From Streptococcus cristatus (GTDB lineage Bacteria; Bacillota; Bacilli; Lactobacillales; Streptococcaceae): DNA of 45,848 bases. The stretch spans positions 1 to 45,848 of the forward strand of contig NZ_RJNA01000014.1 of NCBI RefSeq assembly GCF_003943815.1. The letters are read 5' to 3'. Numbering within the stretch: position 1 is the stretch's first letter; each line of letters starts with the position of its first letter. The position numbers were made by a program, and so were the translations under genes. Shown here one piece after another: positions 29,875 to 38,292 of the stretch. The notes beneath the pieces are model-generated. The model was not told where the DNA came from and made no database searches. It saw only the letters and a program-made list of their open reading frames with translations.

Positions 29875-31254
29875 TTATTTTTCAGCTGTAAGTGCAGCCA
29901 TTGTGATGTAGTTGTATGGTTTGTTAAAGTGTGGCAAGAAGAAGAGGTCTGTCAAGGCCAACTTATCAATTGTCACATGCTCTTGGATAGCAAGTGAGAA
30001 CATGTGGATTCCCATGCTAATTGCAGAATCACGAGACACCATTTGTGCACCAAGGATTTCGCGGCTGTCTTTATCAAAGACAATCTTGATAGCAACTTCG
30101 TGGTTGTCGTGTTTGATAAATTCTGGTTTTTGAAGATCGTTAAAGCCAGTTTCAGTTGCGTTATAGCCAGCAGCTTTGGCTTTTTCAAGAGTCAAACCAG
30201 TTGAAACCATGTGAAGACCGTAGATAGAGATACCATTTGATCCTTGAACTCCGATTCCTTCCAATTCATGTCCACAAGCGTTGTAAGCACCCACGATACC
30301 CGTACGTACAGCGTTAGATGCAAGAGCGATGTAACTAGTGTCTTTACGAGCATTGTCATAAACAGTTGCACAGTCACCAACAGCGTAGACACCTGGGATA
30401 GATGTTTCTTGTTTCTTGTCTACAAGGAAGGCACCGTTGCGGAAGAGTTCAATCTTACCGTCAGCAAGAGCTGTGTTTGGACGGAAACCAACTGCAAGAA
30501 CAACCATGTCCACATCAAATGTTTCTTTGTCTGTTACCAAGCGCTCAACTTTTCCATCACCTTGGATTGCTTTAACTGTTTGTCCAAGAGCCAAGCGGAT
30601 GTTGTGGTCTTCCAAGTTCTTCGCCATCATTTGAGTGAAGTCTTTGTCGTAGTAGCCGTTCAAGACAGTGTCTACGATGTCAACAAGAACCACTTCTTTT
30701 CCAAGACGCTCGAAGGCTTCGGCAAGTTCTACACCGATGTAACCACCACCAACAACGGCGATACGTTCAAGGTGTTTGCTCTTGTCCTCAAGTTTTTCAA
30801 TAACTTCTTCAGCATTTTGGTACAATTTAACGAATTGGACGTTTTCAAGAGTCGCTTTAAATTCGCGGTTCCCCTTAACGATTTCAACGCCTTCAATTGG
30901 AGGCAAGATTGGAGTTGAACCAGTTGCAAAGATCAATTTATCATAAGACTCTTTGTGTTCTTTACCTTCAACTTCTGCAGTCACAACTTTATTGTCATAA
31001 TCAATTGAAAGCACTGGTGAGTTCATGTAAACTTTAGCGCCTTTAGCTTCCAATTTTTCTTTATCAGAATAGAAGAGTCCTTCTGGACCATCGATTTGTT
31101 CCCCGATCCAAAGTGCCATTCCACAACCAAGGAATGAAATATTTGAGTTTTGGTCAAATACCACAATTTCATTTTCATGACCAAAGTTGTCCAACATCGT
31201 ATTAATACAAGCTGTACCAGCGTGGTTAGCACCAACTACAACGATTTTACTCAT
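29875..31254 (-). CDS. nox: H2O-forming NADH oxidase
   Basis: This FAD enzyme reduces O2 to water with NADH, regenerating NAD+ for fermentation and lowering oxygen. I chose the ATG at 31252-31254 ([17 protein letters not shown]), giving 459 residues, the length of pneumococcal Nox, with AAGGTGG upstream. The redox-active Cys-44 is in [14 protein letters not shown]. The NADH-binding loop is [19 protein letters not shown] near 160. A C-terminal dimerisation domain follows. Its promoter contains a consensus cre site (31305-31318), so CcpA control is likely. It is divergent from the apbE-flavin reductase operon. Confidence 0.96.
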   Translation of the reverse strand: MSKIVVVGANHAGTACINTMLDNFGHENEIVVFDQNSNISFLGCGMALWIGEQIDGPEGLFYSDKEKLEAKGAKVYMNSPVLSIDYDNKVVTAEVEGKEHKESYDKLIFATGSTPILPPIEGVEIVKGNREFKATLENVQFVKLYQNAEEVIEKLEDKSKHLERIAVVGGGYIGVELAEAFERLGKEVVLVDIVDTVLNGYYDKDFTQMMAKNLEDHNIRLALGQTVKAIQGDGKVERLVTDKETFDVDMVVLAVGFRPNTALADGKIELFRNGAFLVDKKQETSIPGVYAVGDCATVYDNARKDTSYIALASNAVRTGIVGAYNACGHELEGIGVQGSNGISIYGLHMVSTGLTLEKAKAAGYNATETGFNDLQKPEFIKHDNHEVAIKIVFDKDSREILGAQMVSRDSAISMGIHMFSLAIQEHVTIDKLALTDLFFLPHFNKPYNYITMAALTAEK

Positions 31255-31289
31255 AGTATAATCCACCTTTAAATTTAATTTACCAAACT

Positions 31290-31319
31290 AGTATACCATG
31301 TATCTGTTAGCGTTTACAA
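31290..31319 (-). promoter_or_regulatory. nox promoter with overlapping cre site
   Basis: The minus strand has TTGTAA (31314-31319), 18 nt and TATACT (31290-31295). TGTTAGCGTTTACA at 31305-31318 fits the cre consensus TGWNANCGNTNWCA at every position and overlaps the -35, a site suited to CcpA repression. Confidence 0.75.
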
Positions 31320-31411
31320 GATATATGCTCAGAATTATTTTAAAATTTGGCAAATAACTTTGATTTTAGACAAAAAATTTCAATTTTTCTGAAAATATTA
31401 TATATTTACAA

Positions 31412-31440
31412 TTGTGAAAACGGTATCTTTCTGTTATACT
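31412..31440 (+). promoter_or_regulatory. Promoter of the apbE-flavin reductase operon
   Basis: TTGTGA (31412-31417), a 17-nt spacer and TATACT (31435-31440) lie 36 nt before the apbE start. The -35 sits in a small palindromic sequence (TTTACAATTGTGAAA). Confidence 0.7.
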
Positions 31441-31475
31441 AATAGAGAAGATTAAGAAATTTAATAGGGAAGGTT

Positions 31476-32414
31476 GTGATAAAAGTGGATCTTATTTCTA
31501 GATCCATCCATTTAATGGGATCGACTATCACTATTTCGATTCTCCATGAAAATGCCGACAGTCTTTTAGACCAGGTATTTTCTATCCTAAGATTGTATGA
31601 AAAACGCTTTAGTGCAAATGATGATAGCTCTGAGCTCATGCAAATCAATCACGCTGCTGGTAAACATCCCGTTTGTGTCCATCCTGATTTGTTTGAATTG
31701 ATTGAGTTGGGAAAAAAGCATAGTCTCGCTCCAGACAGTCATCTCAATATTACCTTGGGTCCCTTGGTCCAAACTTGGCGGATAGGCTTTGCGGATGCGA
31801 AAGTTCCCAGTCCCAAAGAAATCAAGCAAGCGCTGGCACTCACTGACCCTGAGTGTATCGAGTTAGATGCAACCGCCTCCAGTGTTTTTTTGACAATGGA
31901 AGGCATGAAAATCGACTTAGGCGCCCTTGCCAAAGGCTATATCGCAGATAAAATCGCTGCGTTCTTGCAGGGACAAGGTGTTACTTCTGCCCTCATCAAT
32001 CTTGGTGGAAATATCTTAACCATTGGTCTAAATGAAAAAAATAATCGTTGCTGGCGCATTGGCATTCAAAATCCAAGTCTGCCACGGGGAAACAACCTAG
32101 CTCTTCTGTCCATTCAGGATCAGTCTGTCGTGACCTCAGGGATATATGAAAGAAAACTGCAAGTTGACGGCAGGGTCTATCATCATATTTTTGACCGCAT
32201 CACAGGTTATCCGATCAACAATCAGCTAGCTAGTCTCACGATTGTTTCATCAAAATCAGTCGATGGTGAAATATGGACAACCCGTTTATTTGGGGAAACT
32301 CCTACTTCCATCTTAGAGAAAGTCGAGCAAGAAAATGGAATCGAAGCCTTCGTTATTACAGAAAATCATCAAATTTTTTATTCATCTGGTCTCAGCCCAG
32401 AAATCTTATCCTAA
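31476..32414 (+). CDS. apbE: ApbE-type FAD:protein FMN transferase, cytosolic form
   Basis: ApbE attaches FMN from FAD through a phosphoester to Ser/Thr in DxxSGA(S/T) motifs. This 312-residue protein has the family segments HLMGSTITI, SANDDSSELMQIN, GALAKGYIADKI, LINLGGNILTIG and HIFDRITGYPI. It lacks a signal peptide or lipobox, so it acts in the cytosol. No in-frame ATG precedes Met-14. The GTG at 31476 has AGGG at 6 nt; a second GTG at 31485 is possible. It heads a three-gene plus-strand operon in which the third protein carries two target motifs. Pneumococcus has the same nox/apbE/oxidoreductase neighbourhood. Confidence 0.9.
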   Translation: MIKVDLISRSIHLMGSTITISILHENADSLLDQVFSILRLYEKRFSANDDSSELMQINHAAGKHPVCVHPDLFELIELGKKHSLAPDSHLNITLGPLVQTWRIGFADAKVPSPKEIKQALALTDPECIELDATASSVFLTMEGMKIDLGALAKGYIADKIAAFLQGQGVTSALINLGGNILTIGLNEKNNRCWRIGIQNPSLPRGNNLALLSIQDQSVVTSGIYERKLQVDGRVYHHIFDRITGYPINNQLASLTIVSSKSVDGEIWTTRLFGETPTSILEKVEQENGIEAFVITENHQIFYSSGLSPEILS

Positions 32415-32433
32415 ATCCAGAAAGGAACCTACT

Positions 32434-33042
32434 ATGTTAAAATTTATCGGTCTAGTTGGTACAAACTCAAAAAAATCAACCAACCGCCAACTCCTTCAGT
32501 ACATGCAAAAGCATTTCGCTGATAAAGCAGAAATCGAGTTGATTGAAATCAAAGAAATTCCTATTTTCAACAAACCATCTGATATGCAAGTTCCAGAGAT
32601 CGTTAAAGAAATCGCTGCGAAAATCGAAGCTGCTGATGGTGTCATCATCGGAACGCCTGAATATGATCACTCTATTCCCGCTGTTCTTATGAGTGCCTTA
32701 GCTTGGTTGTCTTACGGTATCTATCCATTACTTGGTAAACCAGTGATGATTACAGGAGCCTCTTATGGAACTCTAGGGTCATCTCGTGCCCAACTACAAC
32801 TCCGTCAAATTCTGGATTCACCAGAACTCAAGGCTTCTGTTATGCCAGGTTCTGAATTCCTACTTTCTCACTCACTTCAAGCCTTTGATAAAAATGGTGA
32901 CTTGATTGACCTCGAAACCATTCAAAAATTAGACGCTCTTTTTGATGACTTCCGTTTGTTTGTTAAAATTACAGAAAAGTTATCAAGCGCCCAAGCACTT
33001 CTTCATCAAGAAGCTGAAAACTTTGACTGGGAAAAATTGTAA
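32434..33042 (+). CDS. NADPH-dependent FMN reductase, flavodoxin fold
   Basis: I chose the ATG at 32434 (MLKFIGLVGTNSKKSTNRQLL), with GAAAGGA upstream, giving 202 residues. The fold is that of NADPH-dependent FMN/azo/quinone reductases: a phosphate-binding GTNSKKSTNRQ loop near 9-19, IGTPEYDHSIPAVL near 73-86, and TGASYGTLGSSRAQ near 109-122. It is a paralogue of the N-terminal domain of the next protein and lies 22 nt before it. It may reduce free or covalently bound flavin, or form a complex with its neighbour. The exact substrate is unknown. Confidence 0.88.
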   Translation: MLKFIGLVGTNSKKSTNRQLLQYMQKHFADKAEIELIEIKEIPIFNKPSDMQVPEIVKEIAAKIEAADGVIIGTPEYDHSIPAVLMSALAWLSYGIYPLLGKPVMITGASYGTLGSSRAQLQLRQILDSPELKASVMPGSEFLLSHSLQAFDKNGDLIDLETIQKLDALFDDFRLFVKITEKLSSAQALLHQEAENFDWEKL

Positions 33043-33064
33043 GAACTAGAAGGGAAAGAATCAC

Positions 33065-34297
33065 ATGAAATTTGTTGGACTTGTCGGCTCAAATGCAGAC
33101 CAATCATACAACCGTAAATTACTAGAATTTATCAGAAAACAATTTAAACTGAAATTTGAATTAGAAGTTTTGGAAATTGATGAAGTTCCACTCTTTAATC
33201 AAGATGAAAAATGGGACGAATCCTTCCAGCTACGCCTTTTGTACAACCGCATCACGCGCGCTGATGGTGTCATCATTGCTACTCCTGAGCACAACCATAC
33301 CATTACAGCAGCTCTCAAGAGCGTCCTTGAATGGCTCTCTTATGAAGTTCACCCATTTGAAAGCAAGCCTGTCATGATTGTGGGAGCTTCCTACTACGAC
33401 CAAGGAACGTCTCGTGCCCAAGTGCATTTGCGTAAAATCTTGGATGCTCCAGGTGTCAATGCTTATACGTTACCAGGAAATGAATTCCTTCTTGGTAAAG
33501 CGAAAGAAGCCTTTGATAATGAAGGCAACATCACAAACGAAGGAACTGTTAAATTCCTTGAATCTTGCTTAGATAACTTTGTTAAATATGTTGAGGTAGT
33601 CTCAAAATTGAAAAAACCTAAACCAATTGCTCCTGAAGACTTAGATGTCACGAACCCAATCGCAACAACCATCACAGAAGTTGACCCTGACGATCCAGAA
33701 TGGGTAGAAAAAGCTGCAAAAGCTGTTGGTGCTGTTTCTGGCGATACGTATGTCAAGCTTGACCATGGTATCCTGACTGTTAACCAAATCGACATGTTCT
33801 TAAAGGCTATGCCGTTTGAGTTGACTTACGCAGATGATAACAACCAGTTCCTTTACTATAACAACGCTCATCAAGATCCAGACACTATGTTTGCCAAACG
33901 TGTCCCATCTCAATCAGGTGGCCGTCTCTCAACTCTACACAACTCTCTTCCTGCTGCTCGCATGAAGAACGTGGAATGGGTAGTTGGTGTTCTTCGTAAC
34001 GGTGATCAAGAGTACGTTCGTACAATCGTGCCGGGCTCACCAGTAGGTGTTATCAATACCCACAACTACCAAGCAATGTACTATCCTGATGGATCCTACG
34101 CTGGTATCAACGAAATCGTCTTCAACTTCCAACCTTGGCTAGATTGGTATCTAAAAACAACTGGTCAACGCTTGGTTGGAGGAAGTGGTCCTTTTGCTCC
34201 TGCAGCTGCAGCAGCCGATGCCACTTCTGGTGCTTCAGATACTGGCGGTGGTCACGGCAGTGGAGATGCCGATGCAACATCTGGCGCTAGTGCTTAA
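33065..34297 (+). CDS. Flavodoxin-fold FMN reductase with PAS-like domain and two C-terminal flavinylation motifs
   Basis: This 410-residue protein appears to have three modules. Residues 1-190 form an NADPH-dependent FMN reductase domain (GLVGSNADQSYNRKL, IATPEHNHTITAAL, VGASYYDQGTSRAQ). Residues about 230-375 resemble the PAS domain found with DUF438 (ILTVNQIDMFLKAMPFELTY ... YYPDGSYAGINEIV). The Gly/Ala-rich tail 376-410 contains DATSGAS twice, at residues 385-391 and 403-409. This fits the ApbE target motif, with acceptor Ser-391 and Ser-409. There is no signal peptide, so covalent FMN would be cytosolic. The start follows AAGGGAAAG. Co-transcription with apbE supports modification, which is inferred, not shown. 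A conventional FMN_bind domain is not present. Confidence 0.85.
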   Translation: MKFVGLVGSNADQSYNRKLLEFIRKQFKLKFELEVLEIDEVPLFNQDEKWDESFQLRLLYNRITRADGVIIATPEHNHTITAALKSVLEWLSYEVHPFESKPVMIVGASYYDQGTSRAQVHLRKILDAPGVNAYTLPGNEFLLGKAKEAFDNEGNITNEGTVKFLESCLDNFVKYVEVVSKLKKPKPIAPEDLDVTNPIATTITEVDPDDPEWVEKAAKAVGAVSGDTYVKLDHGILTVNQIDMFLKAMPFELTYADDNNQFLYYNNAHQDPDTMFAKRVPSQSGGRLSTLHNSLPAARMKNVEWVVGVLRNGDQEYVRTIVPGSPVGVINTHNYQAMYYPDGSYAGINEIVFNFQPWLDWYLKTTGQRLVGGSGPFAPAAAAADATSGASDTGGGHGSGDADATSGASA

Positions 34298-34310
34298 TCA
34301 GAACAAAATG

Positions 34311-34340
34311 AAAAGAATGGATTTTCACATCCATTCTTTT
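34311..34340. terminator. Bidirectional terminator between the flavin operon and etrx2
   Basis: AAAAGAATGGAT / ATCCATTCTTTT with loop TTTCAC is followed by TTATTTTATTT on the plus strand. The opposite strand also ends in a T-rich run. It separates the convergent operons. Confidence 0.85.
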
Positions 34341-34892
34341 TTATTTTATTTCCTTGAAGGCCTTTTCTGCTTCTTCGTTGCTGATTGCTCCAAATTGAAT
34401 CTTCCCAATTTTTCCTTGGCTATCAATGAGGATTTCAGTTGGAATACTGCGAACCTGATAGGCTTGGAAGATTGCACCAGACGTGTCAAATAGAACGGGC
34501 ACGTCCTTATATCCTTGTTCTTGATACCATTTTGGGAAGTCCTCAACAGACTTCTCTCCTTGGAGACCCGGTGCTACAATAGACAATATTTCAAAATCAC
34601 GGTCTTTTTTACCAGCTAACTCGACCAATTCTGGCATGCTTCGCTTACAAGGTCCGCACCAAGAAGCCCAGAACTTCAGATAGACTTTTTTTCCACGGTA
34701 ATCAGAAAGCTTGACAGTTTTTCCATCCATCGACTGAAGAGTGAAGTCCGGTGCCTCCTGGCCAACTGCAACCAGCGATTGGACACTTGTACTGGACTGG
34801 CTTTGACTATCCATCCCCTTTTCGTCAGATGAACAAGCTGATAGTGTCAGAAAAGCTATTGAAGCAACAACGATCAAAAGAATTTTTTTCAT
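34341..34892 (-). CDS. etrx2: TlpA-like thioredoxin-fold lipoprotein (Etrx2-like)
   Basis: This surface-anchored thiol-disulfide oxidoreductase has 183 residues, a signal peptide with lipobox LSAC (Cys-20), then a TlpA/ResA-type thioredoxin domain with active site SWCGPCKRSMPEL near 91-103 and a cis-Pro loop in VRSIPTEILID. It lies 12 nt after ccdA2, which would supply electrons across the membrane. Pneumococcal Etrx2-CcdA2 has the same pairing and delivers electrons to surface methionine sulfoxide reductase. The symbol follows that analogy. Confidence 0.85.
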   Translation of the reverse strand: MKKILLIVVASIAFLTLSACSSDEKGMDSQSQSSTSVQSLVAVGQEAPDFTLQSMDGKTVKLSDYRGKKVYLKFWASWCGPCKRSMPELVELAGKKDRDFEILSIVAPGLQGEKSVEDFPKWYQEQGYKDVPVLFDTSGAIFQAYQVRSIPTEILIDSQGKIGKIQFGAISNEEAEKAFKEIK

Positions 34893-34904
34893 CTTTTTCT
34901 CCTT

Positions 34905-35612
34905 TTATCCAAAAATTCCTGATAAAGCATTTAACTGCCCGAGCATGAGAAGGATTCCCATAAAAATAATTAAGGCTCCTCCAATTTTTTTCATTAGCCC
35001 CATATAGGGTTTGATTTTTGAAAAATACCGCATAACGAAGCTAGAAGCTAAAGCTAAGATGAGAAATGGCAAGGCCATTCCCAAAGTATAAACCAGTGTT
35101 AAGAGCGCTCCTTGGATAGCTCCATTTCCTCCAGAGGCAGCTAGAGCCAGAACCGAACTAAGGACAGGTCCAATGCAAGGTGTCCAACCAAAACTGAAAC
35201 TAATACCAAGCAAAAAGGCTGAAAGAAAATCATTCCGACGACTGTCTTTCTTAAATTCCACATTTTTCTGGAATTGTAACTGCCTGATATTGATCAGCTC
35301 CATCTGGTGAATTCCGAGCAAAATGATGATAATCCCCATCAGATAACGGAATTTCTCATCGTAAATCACTCTGCCTAGGAATCCTGCACCGAAGCCTAGT
35401 AGAAAGAAAACTAAAGAAATTCCAGCAATGAAACACAGGGTCTTGATCAGACCAGTCCAAGCGATCTTTCTGCCTAAAAACTTGACTTCTCTAGGCTCTT
35501 CTTCATCCAGCAATATCCCTATGTAGACTGGTAACAAGGGAAAGATACAGGGTGAGAAAAACGAGAGAATTCCAGCCAAAAAGACCGAAACAAAAAATAA
35601 ACCAGACTCCAT
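34905..35612 (-). CDS. ccdA2: Cytochrome c biogenesis/thiol-reductant protein CcdA (CcdA2-like)
   Basis: This 235-residue, six-helix membrane protein passes electrons from cytosolic thioredoxin to extracytoplasmic thioredoxin-like proteins. The two conserved cysteines lie in SFFSPCIFPLLPVYIG (near residue 22) and SFGWTPCIGPVLSSV (near 142). It is a close paralogue of the protein at 40407-41117. It has AAGGAGG before the ATG and a TATAAT -10 about 30 nt further up, and is followed by etrx2. Confidence 0.9.
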   Translation of the reverse strand: MESGLFFVSVFLAGILSFFSPCIFPLLPVYIGILLDEEEPREVKFLGRKIAWTGLIKTLCFIAGISLVFFLLGFGAGFLGRVIYDEKFRYLMGIIIILLGIHQMELINIRQLQFQKNVEFKKDSRRNDFLSAFLLGISFSFGWTPCIGPVLSSVLALAASGGNGAIQGALLTLVYTLGMALPFLILALASSFVMRYFSKIKPYMGLMKKIGGALIIFMGILLMLGQLNALSGIFG

Positions 35613-35754
35613 CCCAACCTCCTTTAAGATGTGTTTTCAATATTATTATAACAAACGATTTAAATTTTTCCACATTTTGCTACACTATCCTCATTCTTGT
35701 ATCATTTATCGGAGAAGCCGTCTGTAAAAACACTATTTTGCTCCTAAACAAGAA

Positions 35755-35777
35755 AAAAGCCGGAAATTTTCCGGCTT
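35755..35777 (-). terminator. Terminator of the TCS09-like operon
   Basis: On the minus strand AAGCCGGAAA / TTTCCGGCTT is followed by TTTTCTTG, 20 nt beyond the sensor kinase stop codon. Confidence 0.85.
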
Positions 35778-35798
35778 GAGTACTGAAGGATAGCGAAC

Positions 35799-37502
35799 TT
35801 AATCATCTGAGTCTAGCGGCAAGTAAAGACTGATCTGGGTGAATTTATCTGGTTCGGACTGGATTTCCATATGGTAGTCGTCTCCGAACTGCAATCTCAA
35901 GCGTTGATCGACATTTTTCAGACCGACACCGCCTAAGCGAGGGAGAGTCATGTCCGTAGAATCGCGGAGTTCAAAACCGCGGCCGTTATCATAGATAGAC
36001 AGTATCAGTTGCCCCTCTTCTGCTGCCGCAGTCACGCGAATCATGCCCTGTCGGTCAATTTCCTTGATGCCATGGTAGATGGCATTTTCAACCAAAGGCT
36101 GAAGCACCAGCTTGGGCAGTTTATAATCAGCTAGAGATTCATCCTCTTCAATCTCATATTGGAGCTTGTCACCATAGCGCTGCTTCTGGATAAAGAGATA
36201 TTGACGAACGTGATCAATCTCATCTCTAAGAGAAATCTGTTCGTGTCCTTGATTGAGCGCCAAGCGGAAATACTGAGCGAGTGATTTTGTTACCTCAACA
36301 ACACGCTTGCTGTCGTTAAACTCAGCCATCCAGACAATAGTATCCAAGGTATTATAAAGGAAATGGGGGTTGATTTGAGCTGAGAGAGCTCGGAGCTCAT
36401 AGCGACGGACATTTTGTTCTTCAGTCTTGACAGCTTCCATTAGTTGTTCAATTTGGTCCAGCATTTTATTAAACTGCTGAGCCAAGTCAACCAACTCTGG
36501 AGAACCCTTTGCTTCTGCCCGAAGGTTTGAGTCACCTGCTCCAATCTTCAGAATAACAGCTTGTAGATTCTGCAGAGGTTTAATCCACAACCGTAGGACA
36601 AACCAAATACCAGTCAAGCAAAGCAGGAGTGCTAAAACACCCATTCCTACAAAAGAATAAAGCATCTGCGACTGAAGCATCTGCAATTGCTCTAAAGAGG
36701 CAACGCCAATTAGAGTCCAGTCGCTGTCCGCAATATCAATCTGGTAGACAAAAGCCTGTTTCTGGTCTGCGTAACCGTCCTTGACCGAGATATAGGGCTG
36801 CATAGCTTTCATTTCCTGACTGGATGAATAAACACTTTTCTTGGGATGATAGACAAATTCATGCTGGCTATTGACAATAAAGCTAAAGCCTTTCTTCCCC
36901 AGCTGAAGCCGATCCAAATAGGCTTTGAGACTCTTATAGCCGATATCCAGACGCAAAACCCCGAGATTCTGTCCTGCTTCATCCACTACTTCCTGAGTGA
37001 CGGAAACAACCCACTTCTCCTTCTCAGATGACAGAGACTCTTTGCGAGCAGGAGTCAAGACAGGCATGACTTTGGTATGAACAGCTTCCTGATACCATTT
37101 TTCATTCATCATATCAGAGGATGTCTGCATGCTGATTTGAGTATCTGTCGAGACCACGCGCCCGTCCTTAGTAACCAATACTGCCGACACCAAATCTGGA
37201 TCTGTCTCAATGATGGTTTTCATCAAAGCCCGTACTGAGGTTTCGCTGCTTTCTTGATTCTGAGCAAACTTACGAATCGTTTCTTCCTTGCTCAATGTAG
37301 AGGTGGTTTGTTTTAATTTCTGCAAATAGGAAGCAATGAACTGCCCGCTTTGCTCCATGCTATTGCGCGTCGTCCGCTCTGTCAGCTGCCGAATAGTCTG
37401 CGAGCTAGTCTGATAGTAGAGACTCCCAACAACCCCCAAGAGTAAAAGAACCAGCAGAAAAATATAAACAATCAACTGGATAAGAAGCGGATAGCGTTTC
37501 AT
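35799..37502 (-). CDS. hk09: Sensor histidine kinase, YesM/LytS type (TCS09-like)
   Basis: A 567-residue membrane kinase. TM1 is at about residues 9-29, an extracellular dCACHE-type sensor domain at about 35-275, TM2 at about 280-302, and a HAMP domain follows. Next comes the His_kinase domain with phospho-His in ALSAQINPHFLYNTLDTI, then a HATPase domain with ENAIYHGI and DNGRGFELR. Its start overlaps the response regulator stop by 4 nt. Pneumococcal hk09 has the same place next to etrx1-msrAB. The ligand is unknown; this family often senses sugars or wall-related compounds. Confidence 0.9.
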   Translation of the reverse strand: MKRYPLLIQLIVYIFLLVLLLLGVVGSLYYQTSSQTIRQLTERTTRNSMEQSGQFIASYLQKLKQTTSTLSKEETIRKFAQNQESSETSVRALMKTIIETDPDLVSAVLVTKDGRVVSTDTQISMQTSSDMMNEKWYQEAVHTKVMPVLTPARKESLSSEKEKWVVSVTQEVVDEAGQNLGVLRLDIGYKSLKAYLDRLQLGKKGFSFIVNSQHEFVYHPKKSVYSSSQEMKAMQPYISVKDGYADQKQAFVYQIDIADSDWTLIGVASLEQLQMLQSQMLYSFVGMGVLALLLCLTGIWFVLRLWIKPLQNLQAVILKIGAGDSNLRAEAKGSPELVDLAQQFNKMLDQIEQLMEAVKTEEQNVRRYELRALSAQINPHFLYNTLDTIVWMAEFNDSKRVVEVTKSLAQYFRLALNQGHEQISLRDEIDHVRQYLFIQKQRYGDKLQYEIEEDESLADYKLPKLVLQPLVENAIYHGIKEIDRQGMIRVTAAAEEGQLILSIYDNGRGFELRDSTDMTLPRLGGVGLKNVDQRLRLQFGDDYHMEIQSEPDKFTQISLYLPLDSDD

Positions 37503-38233
37503 TTCTCCTCTCCTTTTTTAAACTGCCGAGGTGTCAGCCCAACCACCTGCTTGAAGCGCTGAGAAAAATAGTTCATATCTTCAAAACCTACCTGCTCTGC
37601 TATTTCATAAATCTTCAAATCTGTAGTCAGGAGTAAGAGTTTAGCTTTTTTGATTCGCTCTTGAATCAGATAATCTTGAAAGGGCAATCCTAGTTCTTTT
37701 TTGATGAGAACGCTGAGATAGGAGGGACTAAAGCCCAGCTGAAAGGCCAAACTTTTCAGACTTAATTCCGAATCAGCTAGACGCGTATGAATAGCCTCTT
37801 CCATCTCAGAGCGCTGCCCCTGATCGACCAAGTTTTGAATCTGGGCCTTTTTACGCTCCTTATCAAGCTTAGTCTGCAGCTTGGCCAACATTTTCTCAAC
37901 ATCATCCTTGGAAAAAGGCTTTAGCAGATAGTCATCTGCACCTAGCTTAATGGCCGACCGAGCATAGTCAAAGTCATCATATCCCGTCAGAAAAACGATA
38001 TGGCACTTAGGAGCCTGGTCTCTAACTAGCTTGGCCAGTTCGAGACCGTTCATCTGTGGCATATTGATATCGGTTAGCAGGATGTCAGCAGGATTTTCCT
38101 GAAATTTCTGCCAAGCTTCTCTTCCATTTTCAGCCTGAGCAATAACTTGCATACCAAACTGTTCATAGTCTACCAAGGACGCAATCCCCTGTCTTACCAG
38201 ATACTCATCCTCTACAATCATAATTGAATACAC
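37499..38233 (-). CDS. rr09: Response regulator with AraC-type DNA-binding domain (TCS09-like)
   Basis: I chose the GTG at 38231-38233 (MYSIMIVEDEYLVRQGI), giving 244 residues, since AAGGAG stands 9 nt upstream; the longer frame runs through the promoter. The receiver domain has phospho-acceptor Asp-55 (ILLTDINMPQMNG) and Lys in DDYLLKPF. The C-terminal half is an AraC helix-turn-helix pair (LAFQLGFSPSYLSVLIKK and IAEQVGFEDMNYFSQRFK). It is paired with the YesM-type kinase and has its own extended -10 promoter (38264-38269). Confidence 0.9.
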   Translation of the reverse strand: MYSIMIVEDEYLVRQGIASLVDYEQFGMQVIAQAENGREAWQKFQENPADILLTDINMPQMNGLELAKLVRDQAPKCHIVFLTGYDDFDYARSAIKLGADDYLLKPFSKDDVEKMLAKLQTKLDKERKKAQIQNLVDQGQRSEMEEAIHTRLADSELSLKSLAFQLGFSPSYLSVLIKKELGLPFQDYLIQERIKKAKLLLLTTDLKIYEIAEQVGFEDMNYFSQRFKQVVGLTPRQFKKGEEK

Positions 38234-38263
38234 AAGATTCAACTCCTTATTTATACTGGATTT

Positions 38264-38272
38264 ATTATAGCA
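38264..38272 (-). promoter_or_regulatory. Extended -10 promoter for rr09-hk09
   Basis: The minus strand reads TGCTATAAT at 38264-38272, about 30 nt before the GTG start. The regulator pair can be transcribed apart from msrAB. Confidence 0.55.
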
Positions 38273-38292
38273 AATTTTCAATCAAAATGCTC

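Noticed and set aside
30244..30918. Long plus-strand frame (224 codons) opposite nox
   Set aside because: It is a shadow frame in a highly expressed gene with biased codons, without a ribosome site or recognisable protein.
31395..31420. Full Rex operator between nox and apbE
   Set aside because: Only one TTGTGAAA half-site is clear and the arm spacing does not fit the Rex palindrome.
33065..34297. A conventional FMN_bind (PF04205) domain in the 410-residue reductase
   Set aside because: The SGAS motifs lie in a Gly/Ala-rich tail, and the preceding domain looks PAS-like. The call was kept as tail motifs only.
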